The notes under the pieces: model-generated | Databases searched by the model: none | The model's input: only the letters and a program-made list of their open reading frames with translations | What the model was told of the DNA's origin: nothing | Shown: piece after piece, positions 27,018 through 35,121 of the stretch | Numbering within the stretch: position 1 is the stretch's first letter | Layout: each line of letters opens with the position of its first letter | Made by a program: the position numbers and the translations under genes | Source: JAAXKN01 sp036261625 | Lineage (GTDB): Bacteria; Bacteroidota; Ignavibacteria; Ignavibacteriales; SURF-24 | Direction: 5' to 3' | DNA length: 64,000 nt | Assembly (NCBI GenBank): GCA_036261625.1 | Contig: DATAKL010000034.1 | Coordinates: 135,400 to 199,399, forward strand

Positions 27018-30000
27018 TTAATATTCCAGTCTTATACCTAATCTGATCTGTCTGGGAGGACCATAGAAATACGGCACGGTCGCCAGTCCGGGAGCATTCT
27101 GCCACTGTTCATAGTAATCGATATTAATGGCCCTGTAAACATTTGCATAACCCGGTCTTGTGGTCAGGTCGCCCGAGAGGTTAGGATTGCTTAGTACTCC
27201 GTTGTCTGTTGTAGTGCCTGTTCTTAAGAATACATTTTCAACATTGCGCTTGTCGAAGACATTAATGACGAAAATATATATGTTGGCGCTCAGTTTTTCG
27301 AAGAGCCTTACAGTCTTATCCACTTTCAGGTCCACCTGGAAAGTAGCCGGGGTCGAGGAAGTATTAAGGGGCTCAATCGGCTGCCTGTCGCGGGCGTCGC
27401 CTTCAAGGTCTTGTCCTCCGATACCCAGAGTGTACGGGTGGCCGCTGGTAAAGCGGGCCAGGGCCGAGATTCCGAAGTCGCGCAGAATTGAGGATACATC
27501 ATCACCCAGGAAGCGGAAGTCGACGTTAACGTTTCCGCTGACCGGGTTGTTATATTCCAGGGGTGAAATATACTGCGGTGCATAAGGAGTCGATCCTTCC
27601 AGAGGAGCTCCCACAATACCGCGGTTCGAGTTGGGGAAAGACCCCGTTCCGCGGGCATCCTGGAATGACAAGGCGGCATTGACTGCAAATCCTGAAGTTC
27701 TCCTCATATTGAATGTCAGTTCCACGCCCTTGGTAGTTGCAAAGTCGCCGTTTTTTAAGAGGTAGTAGTTCTTGAACGGGGAGCTTGTTGCTACTATCTG
27801 CTGGTCGTAGACCACCTGGTCGAATATATCCTTGTAATATCCTGTGATATCGAAGGATGCGAAGTCAGCTATCTGCTGTGTAAATCCGAGCTCATACTGT
27901 GTCGTTCTTGTCGGGCGGACATTAAAGCCCACGGGATTATTAATAAAGAAGCCTCCGCGCAGGTTGTTGTATAATAATGGAAGTCCCATATAAATATCCG
28001 CAAGACGTGTCTGCTGAACGAATTTGCCGAACTGTGCATGGAAGACAGTCTGGTCAGTTACAGGGAAGGAAAGTCCGATACGGGGACTTATGGAAGTAAA
28101 CTTGGGTACATCCACCAGACCCTGCGGATAGATCTCGCCGGTGTTATAGTTGAATGTCAGTTCGGGGCGAGCCATATCGACGAGGCTCTTATTGTCGGTA
28201 TTGATATAATCCAATCTGACGCCAAGGTTCAGAATCAGGTCACTGAACTCAATTCTGTCCTGAACGTAAGCTCCGGCAAAGACCGGATGTTTGGGGGCGT
28301 AGATGCCCGAGGCATTCGTCTCGTTTCCCAGGGGATCATATCCGTAATTGTTGACTCCCTGGTTGATATAGACCTGTTCAAGCGTTCGTTTGTTCGGGTC
28401 GCCATCTGGCAGGGCAGCATTCGATGCCACCTGTCCTGCAAGTGCAAAGGCGCCTTCGTTTCCAAAGGCGTAGTTTCTGATCGTGTAGCGCTGGAATTCG
28501 CCGCCTATTTTAATTGCATGCACTTTCCCGATGTTATAAGTCAATGCACCTGTAAGAGAGTAGTTTTGCCTTCTGGCTTTCTGGTAGCCTGCTGTCACAT
28601 CGCCGGGGGCATTGAAGGAAAAGTCCCAGAAGGTAAGTCTTGCAGGCCTAATAAATCTTCCGGTAGGAGTTCCAGGATTTCTCTGCCATACAAAGCCTGC
28701 CTGTGCATTAGCCACGCTGTCACCGTAGCCAAGGAGGTTATCTTTGAGGAACGGGTCATAAACGTGCAGATACTGGCTGAAGAATCCTGCAGTTATTTCA
28801 TAATAAGCGCTGCCGGAAAGGACATGCGTCAGCTTCAGGCTTCCCGATCCATCCTTGGTGGCTATATTTTCAATTCTGGCCACGTCCAGCAAATTTGCAA
28901 TATTGCCCGCATTACGGCTGGTATTGAATGAATTCTGACGCCAGTTGGAGTTATATGTGCCGGCAAAGCGCAGCAGTATAGGTTTAAGGTCGATTGTAAA
29001 TGTACCTGAATAGTTATAGTTCTGATTGGCATTTCCGCGCACCGGGCCTGCAGGGTATACGAGGTTAATTGTATCGGATGAAAGATTATCTGTAACAGGT
29101 CCGATATTAATGCCCGGGTATGCCTGGGGATTTGCGTCTCTCTGGAAATTGTAATCAAATGAACCGAAGAGGCGGAATCGTTCACTTATTACCGGTCCGC
29201 CCAGAGTGGCCACAAACTCATTATATCCGTACCAGTAGGAGCCCAGCCTTTGCTTGCTGTCGAATATATTGCTCTTGGACTGGAAGCCCACATTATCAGT
29301 AATGTATTCAGCGGTGGCTTTAAGGTTCTGCGGGCCGGTTTTGAGTTCCTGGCGTATAATGCCGGCATTGGCTCCGCCGAACTCAGCCGTATAGCCGCCT
29401 GCCTGAACCTGGACCTCTTCGAGAGCATCCTGGCTGACTGTTACAGAGCGGCCTCCTACAACAGGGTTGGTAACAGAAACGCCTTCGAGATAATAGCCTA
29501 CTTCATCCAGGCGTCCGCCGCGGATAAATACGGCGTTGTTCTGAATTGTTACGCCTGCCGTAAGGCTGAGGATATTATTTACACCCCTGACCGGGAGCGC
29601 CTGAATATCCTCGCTTGTTGTGACACGCACGGCGTTGGTGTTGCTTTTATTGATCAGTGGCCGTACTGCGGTAACCTCCACAGTTCCAACAGTAACGCCT
29701 TCGGCCGGAAGCGGTATATCTGCCTCGGTCGTCAGCCCTGCATTTACTCTGACGTTATTCAGAGTAATGGCAGTATACCCGATAAATGAAGCTTTCAGGC
29801 TGTAAACAGCCGGCTGAAGGTTGCGGATTTCATATTCGCCATTCACGTCCGTAGCCGCACCGAAGGTCGTTCCGATAACCTGAACGTTTGCTCCTATGAG
29901 CGGTTCGCCTGTCTGTCGGTCAGTAATTTTGCCTTTGATTCTACCTGATGTGGTCTGTGCAAGGAGGAATGCAGGTAAAAGCATGCAAAACATAGTAAGA

Positions 30001-30020
30001 AAAAGTATTTTCCTACTCAT
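27018..30020 (-). CDS. TonB-dependent receptor with N-terminal carboxypeptidase-regulatory-like domain
   Basis: A 1000-aa outer-membrane receptor. Signal peptide about residues 1-21 (LLPAFLLAQ). Residues 25-110 are a beta-sandwich of the CarboxypepD_reg-like type (GKITDRQTGEPLIGANVQV, DVNGEYEIRNLQPAVYSL). The plug domain follows (ALPVRGVNNILSLTAGV, FIRGGRLDEVGYYLEGV), then a 22-strand-type barrel ending in IRLGIRLEY. This architecture is typical of Bacteroidota-type receptors. No SusD partner is adjacent; the next genes are a T9SS-type surface protein and a PorV-like protein. The start codon has an AAGGAGA ribosome site 6 bases upstream. Substrate unknown. Confidence 0.92.
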   Translation of the reverse strand: MSRKILFLTMFCMLLPAFLLAQTTSGRIKGKITDRQTGEPLIGANVQVIGTTFGAATDVNGEYEIRNLQPAVYSLKASFIGYTAITLNNVRVNAGLTTEADIPLPAEGVTVGTVEVTAVRPLINKSNTNAVRVTTSEDIQALPVRGVNNILSLTAGVTIQNNAVFIRGGRLDEVGYYLEGVSVTNPVVGGRSVTVSQDALEEVQVQAGGYTAEFGGANAGIIRQELKTGPQNLKATAEYITDNVGFQSKSNIFDSKQRLGSYWYGYNEFVATLGGPVISERFRLFGSFDYNFQRDANPQAYPGINIGPVTDNLSSDTINLVYPAGPVRGNANQNYNYSGTFTIDLKPILLRFAGTYNSNWRQNSFNTSRNAGNIANLLDVARIENIATKDGSGSLKLTHVLSGSAYYEITAGFFSQYLHVYDPFLKDNLLGYGDSVANAQAGFVWQRNPGTPTGRFIRPARLTFWDFSFNAPGDVTAGYQKARRQNYSLTGALTYNIGKVHAIKIGGEFQRYTIRNYAFGNEGAFALAGQVASNAALPDGDPNKRTLEQVYINQGVNNYGYDPLGNETNASGIYAPKHPVFAGAYVQDRIEFSDLILNLGVRLDYINTDNKSLVDMARPELTFNYNTGEIYPQGLVDVPKFTSISPRIGLSFPVTDQTVFHAQFGKFVQQTRLADIYMGLPLLYNNLRGGFFINNPVGFNVRPTRTTQYELGFTQQIADFASFDITGYYKDIFDQVVYDQQIVATSSPFKNYYLLKNGDFATTKGVELTFNMRRTSGFAVNAALSFQDARGTGSFPNSNRGIVGAPLEGSTPYAPQYISPLEYNNPVSGNVNVDFRFLGDDVSSILRDFGISALARFTSGHPYTLGIGGQDLEGDARDRQPIEPLNTSSTPATFQVDLKVDKTVRLFEKLSANIYIFVINVFDKRNVENVFLRTGTTTDNGVLSNPNLSGDLTTRPGYANVYRAINIDYYEQWQNAPGLATVPYFYGPPRQIRLGIRLEY

Positions 30021-30474
30021 AGTTTTCTCCTTTCCTTTAGGTTTGTTAAAATGATCCGTCCTCTTCCGGCTTTATTGCCCTTTATGGCCGGAAGCGCCCT
30101 CTTTTTGGAATCATTTCTTCTTGAGGGAATACGAATGAACTTGATTACTCGAAAATTCTTGAAAACCAAAGCACAAGCTGATCATAAATCAAGCTGTCAA
30201 AATCATGTCGGTATTATATCTTGTTTTTTTGGAAGGTAGTATAAATTTACATTAGTGCTCCTGTTATATTTATAAGTCGTTTTATTAATGTCTTACAATT
30301 AATGTCTTTAGGAGGTGATACTGATAAATGATAATAATTTGCAAGTAAAAAAAAAGTATAAAAAAAAATAATCATTCCGAAAAAATCTCCAAAAACCTTA
30401 CCTGGAAGATTTTATTTCTGCCGGCGTTTACTTAAATTTTACTAAAGCATTCAACTCAAATAAAAGAAGGCATT
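30021..30474. other. Divergent intergenic region between TonB receptor and pyrophosphatase genes
   Basis: No conventional gene is visible in these 454 bases, which are AT-rich in the right half. Contents: an 11-bp direct repeat ATTAATGTCTT (30284-30294 and 30298-30308), a full-length Shine-Dalgarno followed by a six-codon frame (30310-30348), and A-runs at 30347-30370. Promoters for both flanking genes must lie here but no clear consensus pair was found. Confidence 0.6.
30310..30348 (+). other. Perfect Shine-Dalgarno plus six-codon mini-frame, possible leader peptide
   Basis: AGGAGGTGAT (30310-30319) is complementary to ten bases of the anti-Shine-Dalgarno sequence, stronger than any other site in the window. 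Eight bases later ATG (30328) opens M-I-I-I-C-K and stops at TAA (30346-30348), followed by A-runs. It lies 127 bases before ppa. It may be a leader peptide or ribosome-standby site; chance is possible. Confidence 0.35.
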
Positions 30475-31032
30475 ATGAACGTCAATCCATGGCACGATGT
30501 AAGTATAGGGGATCATGCACCTCAGTTTGTCAGGAGCATAATTGAAATTCCCATGGGAAGCAAAGGCAAATACGAACTTGATAAGGTAAGCGGACTCCTG
30601 AGGCTGGACCGCGTTTTGTTTTCATCGGTCCATTATCCGGCCAACTACGGCTTTATTCCCCGGACATACTGCGACGACCGCGACCCGCTGGATATTCTGG
30701 TCATCTGTTCAATTGAAGTAGACCCGATGTGCATTATTGATGCAAAGGTAATAGGGGTTATGCACATGGTTGACGAAAATGAAAGGGACGATAAAATTAT
30801 TGCTGTTGCAAAAAACGACATGTCGGTTAACTATATAAACGATATTTCCGAACTGCCCCCGCACACCGTGGTTGAGCTCAGGAGATTTTTTGAGGACTAT
30901 AAGAAAAATGAACACAAGAACGTTGTCGTGGAACACTTCTTCGGGCGTGAGGAAGCCTACAGGGTTATTAACGAAAGCATCGGCCTTTACAACAGAACTT
31001 ACGGCGAACTTCACAGTAAGGAAAACTCCTGA
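30475..31032 (+). CDS. ppa: Inorganic pyrophosphatase, family I
   Basis: Cytoplasmic hydrolase of pyrophosphate, 185 aa, which drives biosynthetic reactions forward. Family I signatures are intact: EIPMGSKGKYELDK, the substrate and metal region HYPANYGFIPRTYCDDRDPLDILV with the D-x-D-P-x-D pattern, VIGVMHMVDENERDDKIIAV, and the KNEHKNVVVEHFFG segment. The usual bacterial length is 170-180 aa. Monocistronic: a hairpin follows at 31074, and the upstream neighbour is divergent. Confidence 0.95.
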   Translation: MNVNPWHDVSIGDHAPQFVRSIIEIPMGSKGKYELDKVSGLLRLDRVLFSSVHYPANYGFIPRTYCDDRDPLDILVICSIEVDPMCIIDAKVIGVMHMVDENERDDKIIAVAKNDMSVNYINDISELPPHTVVELRRFFEDYKKNEHKNVVVEHFFGREEAYRVINESIGLYNRTYGELHSKENS

Positions 31033-31073
31033 ATCTTTTAGGGACGTTTACAGGAGTATGGTTTGAAAAAATA

Positions 31074-31107
31074 AAAGGGCAGAGGGTATTTGACTCGTCT
31101 GCCCTTT
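31074..31107 (+). terminator. Hairpin terminator after ppa
   Basis: AAAGGGCAGA (31074-31083) pairs perfectly with TCTGCCCTTT (31098-31107) around a 14-base loop. The following bases are AAGGTTTATTT, a weak T tract, so efficiency may be moderate. Confidence 0.75.
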
Positions 31108-31333
31108 AAGGTTTATTTGGTGCAGGAGGCATTAAATTTTAATTTGCAGTGAAAAAGGGAATTAAAATATTTTTTTAGCTGTTATTTATATTATGAAACA
31201 ATTTTTTTAGTTTTTCCTGTGAAAATCAGAAAATTAAATTAATTTTAGTTTCAATGAACTTTAAGTAAGGAAATGGAGTTAAGCCAGGTAATTTAAGCAA
31301 CAAAATTTAATTTGATAACAATATGATGGTATT
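31108..31333 (+). other. AT-rich region before the cobalamin-binding protein gene
   Basis: No gene is seen in these 226 bases. They are very AT-rich and probably hold the promoter for the gene at 31334. I found no cobalamin riboswitch (no B12-box-like GCCACTG element). Confidence 0.5.
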
Positions 31334-31996
31334 ATGATAAGCGAAGTAATTTTTTTAGAGTATCTTTCATGTCTTCTGGAGGGGGACAAACCGAAGTGTT
31401 CAGCCATAGTAGCTCACCTTATTGAAAGTAAGGTTAATCCGCAGGAATTATACGAGAAACTTTTTCAGCGTTCATTAGAGCGTGTAGGCAAGCTTTGGGA
31501 GAACAATAAGATCTGCGGAGCCACAGAGCACATGGCCACATCAATCACTGAATGTCTTATGAGTTATACTTACCCCATAGTTTCGGCACCGAAAAAGATA
31601 GGTAAAAAAGTTATAGTAGCTTGCGTTCCCAAGGAATTTCACCAGATAGGCGCCAAGATGGTTGCAGATGTTTTTGAATTATACGGATGGGAAGCCTTCA
31701 GCCTGGGAGCAAATACCAAGGAATCGGAACTCTTCAAGTTAATAAAAGAAAAACAACCCGACCTTCTGGCCTTATCCATGAGCCTTTATCTTAATCTGAT
31801 CAGGCTGACGGAACTGATTGAAAGTGTGAAGAAGGAATTTCCCGATCTTGAAATAATTGTAGGGGGCCAGGCCTTTAAGGAAAACAATCCTGAGTTTTTA
31901 GGGCAGTATTACAACGTGAAATATATTCCAACGCTGAAGGAACTGGAGAAGTTTATAAAGTCTAAGTCAAAAATTGAAAATAAAAGCCTGGCTTAA
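31334..31996 (+). CDS. Stand-alone cobalamin-binding protein resembling the CarH light-sensor domain
   Basis: A 220-aa cytoplasmic protein. Residues about 5-88 are a four-helix B12-cap domain containing W55-x9-E65-H66, the same Wx9EH spacing that caps adenosylcobalamin in CarH/LitR photoreceptors. Residues about 90-215 are a Rossmann-type B12-binding domain with E101-F-H103-x-x-G106, where His103 is the expected lower cobalt ligand, followed by the family motif LSMSLYLNL and a VGGQAF strand. CarH has a MerR-type DNA-binding domain before this unit; here nothing precedes it. It may therefore signal through a protein partner. Alternative: a corrinoid protein of a methyltransferase system, but no methyltransferase is nearby. 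Gene appears monocistronic. Confidence 0.85.
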   Translation: MISEVIFLEYLSCLLEGDKPKCSAIVAHLIESKVNPQELYEKLFQRSLERVGKLWENNKICGATEHMATSITECLMSYTYPIVSAPKKIGKKVIVACVPKEFHQIGAKMVADVFELYGWEAFSLGANTKESELFKLIKEKQPDLLALSMSLYLNLIRLTELIESVKKEFPDLEIIVGGQAFKENNPEFLGQYYNVKYIPTLKELEKFIKSKSKIENKSLA

Positions 31997-32055
31997 GCGG
32001 CCAGGCTTATGATAAGTTTTGTAATGATTTATTCCGGGAAAAAGCATGATTTTTT

Positions 32056-34914
32056 TTAAGAGTCGTGCTTTTTTTCTAACGGTTCGGTACACTTATCCAC
32101 AAGATAAATAATCGATTCATAGTTAATGCCGCTATGTAACGACAGACCTATTTCGCAGGTTCTGCTTGTTGAATAGCCGTGACTGCAGTCGGAGGGAACT
32201 GCTTCCTTCAGGTTTCTTAATGCCGAGGCATTAAGCTCAGGATAAGTAAAGCCCCTGTCGCCGGCCCATCCGCAGCATCCCACGCCGTGTGGAACAATGA
32301 CCTCTTCGGAACACAATTCTGCTACCTTCCTGAGCTTTCCGTTAAGTCCCATCTTGGTTGAGCTGCAAGTTGAATGTATAGCCACTTTTTCTTTCGTCTT
32401 TGTGAACTTCAGTTTACCGGTCAGAAATTCGTCAATAAATTCCACAGGCTCATAAATCTTCAGCTGACCATTGCCATCCATATGCTGGCCTAAGTATTCC
32501 TTCATTCTGTAGAGGCACGGGCTCATATCGAAAAGGATCGGGTGCTTTCCATTTTCGGAAGCCTCCATTAGAGCCTCCAGAAGCTCATCCGATTTTCTGT
32601 CGCCCTGAGTCTTAAAGCCCTTGCTTGCAAATGCCATACCGCAGCAGAGGTTTGTAAGATTTTTCGGATAAATTACTTCATAGCCCGCCTTCAAAAGAAG
32701 CGAGACAGTCCTGGTAGTAAGTGAGTCCTTATTTTCGCTTTCTTTGGCTTGTCCCATGGTTCTGTTAATGCAGCTCGGGAAGTATACCACCTTAAGCGGG
32801 GAGCCGTTTGAGTGCTGTGGGATGATCTTATCGGCGCCTTTGGGCATATACGGGTTCCACATGGGTATTCTGCCCAGGGAGGCTTTTCTAAGTAAGTCAG
32901 AGGCCCCCTGCATAACTCTTGTGCCTAAGATTGAGTGCAGTGTATTGACAATATTAAGGCCGAGTTTCATTCCTGCAGTAACCTGGTCCATTGAGGCTGA
33001 AAGCACGCTGGCAATGCCATTGGCAGCAGGCGAGGCATTTTCAGCCCTGAGTTCCTTGACCAGGTTGCCTGTATTAATATTTACGGGGCAGCTAGTGGCG
33101 CAGAGCCCGTCTGTGGCGCAGGTTTCATCGCCGTCGTATTGGAACTGGTCAGTAAGGGCTTTGCGTCTTGCCGGATCCTCGCCCGATTCCTTCAGGCGTG
33201 CAATTTCACGCCAGACTACAATTCTCTGCCGGGGTGTAATAGTAAGATCCTTTGAAGGGCAGTTAATCTCGCAGAATCCGCACTCGATGCATTTATCAAC
33301 AATTGAATTTGCCTTTGGAAGCGGTTTAAGGTTTTTAACGTGAGCATTGCTGTCGCTGTTTAAGATTACGCCCGGGTTAATGATATTGTCGGGATCGAAA
33401 ATGGATTTAATTTCCTTCATAAGGCCGAAGGCTTCATGGCCCCATTCGAGCTCCACAAAGGGTGCCATATTCCGCCCCGTGCCGTGTTCAGCTTTAAGGG
33501 CCCCGTCGTATTTTTTGACCACCATGTTTGTAACATCATCAATCAGGTTCTTGTAGCGGTTGATTTCCTTCTGGCTGTTAAAGCCCTGTTTGAAGACGAA
33601 GTGAAGATTTCCCTCGAGGGCGTGGCCGAAAATAATTGCGTCGTAGTAGCCGTGTTTTTTGAAGAGTTCCTGCAGGTCACTTGTTGCCTCGGCAAGGCGT
33701 GCAACAGGGAAGCAGACGTCTTCAATAATTACGGTAGTTCCGATCTTTCTCATTGCGCCCACAGAAGGGAAGAGTCCTTTTCTTATATCCCAGAGTTTCT
33801 TAAACTCTTTTTCATCCTGTGTAAACTCCAAAGGCATAACCTTTGGAAGGTCCTTAAGGGCATGGGTAATTTCAGCTATCTGTTCAGAAAGCGTCTCTTT
33901 GTCACCGGCTCTTGTTTCAACGAGCAGTGAAGCCACTTCAGGCGCAAGTGACTTAAGATAAGGAGGCATTCCTTCCTTATCCTCAACCGAGCGCAGTGAG
34001 GCGCGGTCCATGAGTTCCACGGCTTCAACTTTGGAAGTCTTCAGGATTTCCACGGCACGGCAGGCTGTTACGGTATCGGGAAAAAGCATTAGTGCCGTAG
34101 CCTTGTTGGGCAGTTCGGGAACAGTGTAATAGTTTACTTCGGAAATAAAGCCTAGAGTTCCCTCTGAGCCTATCATAAGGTGCTGAATAATATCGACCGG
34201 GTCGTCAAAATCCACCAGGGCGTTAAGGCTGTAACCTGTGGTGTTTTTCATCTTAAACTTATTTCTGATGCGCCCGGAAAGAGCTTCATTTTCCTTTACT
34301 TTCTCTGATAGCCGGCATATGGAAGAGATCATCTCCGTGTGGCTTTCGGAAAACTTCCTGCGGCTTTCGGGGTCGTTTGTATCCAGGATGGAGCCGTCGA
34401 AGAAAATGATTTTCATTCCGGCTAAAGTCCTGTAGCTGTTCTGTGAGGTGCCGCAGCACATTCCGCTGGCGTTATTGGCAGCGATGCCGCCGATCATGGC
34501 TGAATTTATGGATGCCGGATCGGGGCCTATTTTTCTTTTATAGGGAGCCAGAAAAACGTTTGCATGGGCTCCCACAATGCCAACCTGTAGGCGGATTTCC
34601 GAGGCGTCGGCGTTAATCTGGAAGCCTCTCCACTTTGTGCCGAGTACTACAAGGACACTGTCTGAGACTGCCTGCCCGGAAAGGCTTGTACCTGCTGCAC
34701 GGAAAGTAACCGAAAGGCCCAAACGCCTGGAGTGTTTTAATATTAAAATTACTTCCTCTTCTGAGTCGACTTTTACGACAAGCTTAGGAACCAGCCTGTA
34801 GAAACTGGCGTCTGTTCCATAGGCGAGTGTCCTTAAGTCGTCTGAAAACATTCTGTCTTCAGGAATTCCTTCCCGGAGGCTGTTGTATAGTTCTAAATAT
34901 TTGCCGGATAGCAT
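32056..34914 (-). CDS. FAD-binding and Fe-S oxidoreductase, D-lactate dehydrogenase type (GlcD-GlpC fusion)
   Basis: A 952-aa fused enzyme. Residues about 40-270 are an FAD-binding PCMH domain (RAAGTSLSGQAVSDSVLVVLG, PASINSAMIGGIAANNASGM), 270-520 the FAD-oxidase C-terminal domain (HALEGNLHF, KAEHGTGRNMAPFVE). Then come two ferredoxin-type cysteine clusters (CIECGFCEINCP and CATDGLCATSCP) and a CCG-type heterodisulfide-reductase-like domain (FPSCINR, NLCCGMAF, CSSTKMG, GVGCCGWAGDRGF). This layout matches bacterial D-lactate or 2-hydroxyacid dehydrogenases (Dld/YdiJ type) that feed electrons to quinone. Substrate cannot be fixed from sequence; D-lactate or glycolate are most likely. No lactate permease is adjacent. 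Confidence 0.88.
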   Translation of the reverse strand: MLSGKYLELYNSLREGIPEDRMFSDDLRTLAYGTDASFYRLVPKLVVKVDSEEEVILILKHSRRLGLSVTFRAAGTSLSGQAVSDSVLVVLGTKWRGFQINADASEIRLQVGIVGAHANVFLAPYKRKIGPDPASINSAMIGGIAANNASGMCCGTSQNSYRTLAGMKIIFFDGSILDTNDPESRRKFSESHTEMISSICRLSEKVKENEALSGRIRNKFKMKNTTGYSLNALVDFDDPVDIIQHLMIGSEGTLGFISEVNYYTVPELPNKATALMLFPDTVTACRAVEILKTSKVEAVELMDRASLRSVEDKEGMPPYLKSLAPEVASLLVETRAGDKETLSEQIAEITHALKDLPKVMPLEFTQDEKEFKKLWDIRKGLFPSVGAMRKIGTTVIIEDVCFPVARLAEATSDLQELFKKHGYYDAIIFGHALEGNLHFVFKQGFNSQKEINRYKNLIDDVTNMVVKKYDGALKAEHGTGRNMAPFVELEWGHEAFGLMKEIKSIFDPDNIINPGVILNSDSNAHVKNLKPLPKANSIVDKCIECGFCEINCPSKDLTITPRQRIVVWREIARLKESGEDPARRKALTDQFQYDGDETCATDGLCATSCPVNINTGNLVKELRAENASPAANGIASVLSASMDQVTAGMKLGLNIVNTLHSILGTRVMQGASDLLRKASLGRIPMWNPYMPKGADKIIPQHSNGSPLKVVYFPSCINRTMGQAKESENKDSLTTRTVSLLLKAGYEVIYPKNLTNLCCGMAFASKGFKTQGDRKSDELLEALMEASENGKHPILFDMSPCLYRMKEYLGQHMDGNGQLKIYEPVEFIDEFLTGKLKFTKTKEKVAIHSTCSSTKMGLNGKLRKVAELCSEEVIVPHGVGCCGWAGDRGFTYPELNASALRNLKEAVPSDCSHGYSTSRTCEIGLSLHSGINYESIIYLVDKCTEPLEKKHDS

Positions 34915-35054
34915 TAAATCCTCATAATTTGCTGTTTGCCCTTTGTTCTAAGGAGGGCGGAAAAATCAAAATATCACCTTGCAAAATTACAAAAATATCT
35001 TAAGAATATTACGCATTTTCTTTGTGAATAGTTCCCGGCAAGGGGTAAAAGGGG

Positions 35055-35087
35055 CCTGCCGGGCTTTTCTTTAAGAGCGCCGGCAGG
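35055..35087 (-). terminator. Hairpin after the M24 peptidase gene
   Basis: CCTGCCGG (35055-35062) and CCGGCAGG (35080-35087) form an 8-bp GC-rich stem with a 17-base loop, between the M24 peptidase gene and the dehydrogenase gene on the minus strand. Read on the minus strand, CCCCTTTTACCCC follows. Moderately supported. Confidence 0.55.
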
Positions 35088-35121
35088 ATCCAAAAAGTTG
35101 AGGAATGAGGCTTCCGGAATC

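Noticed and set aside
28038..28931. 297-codon open frame on the plus strand inside the TonB receptor gene
   Set aside because: It is antisense to a clearly assigned receptor gene, its product has no recognisable motif, and it has no credible ribosome site. It is a by-product of the codon bias of the real gene.
30051..30239. 62-codon frame in the ppa upstream region
   Set aside because: It has no ribosome site, no recognisable motif, and lies in the divergent control region next to the receptor gene's own leader.
31108..31333. Cobalamin riboswitch ahead of the B12-binding protein
   Set aside because: No B12-box or multi-helix GC-rich structure is visible; the region is almost uniformly AT-rich.
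32744..33343. 199-codon plus-strand frame inside the D-lactate-type dehydrogenase gene
   Set aside because: It overlaps the cysteine clusters of a conserved enzyme on the other strand and has no family features.
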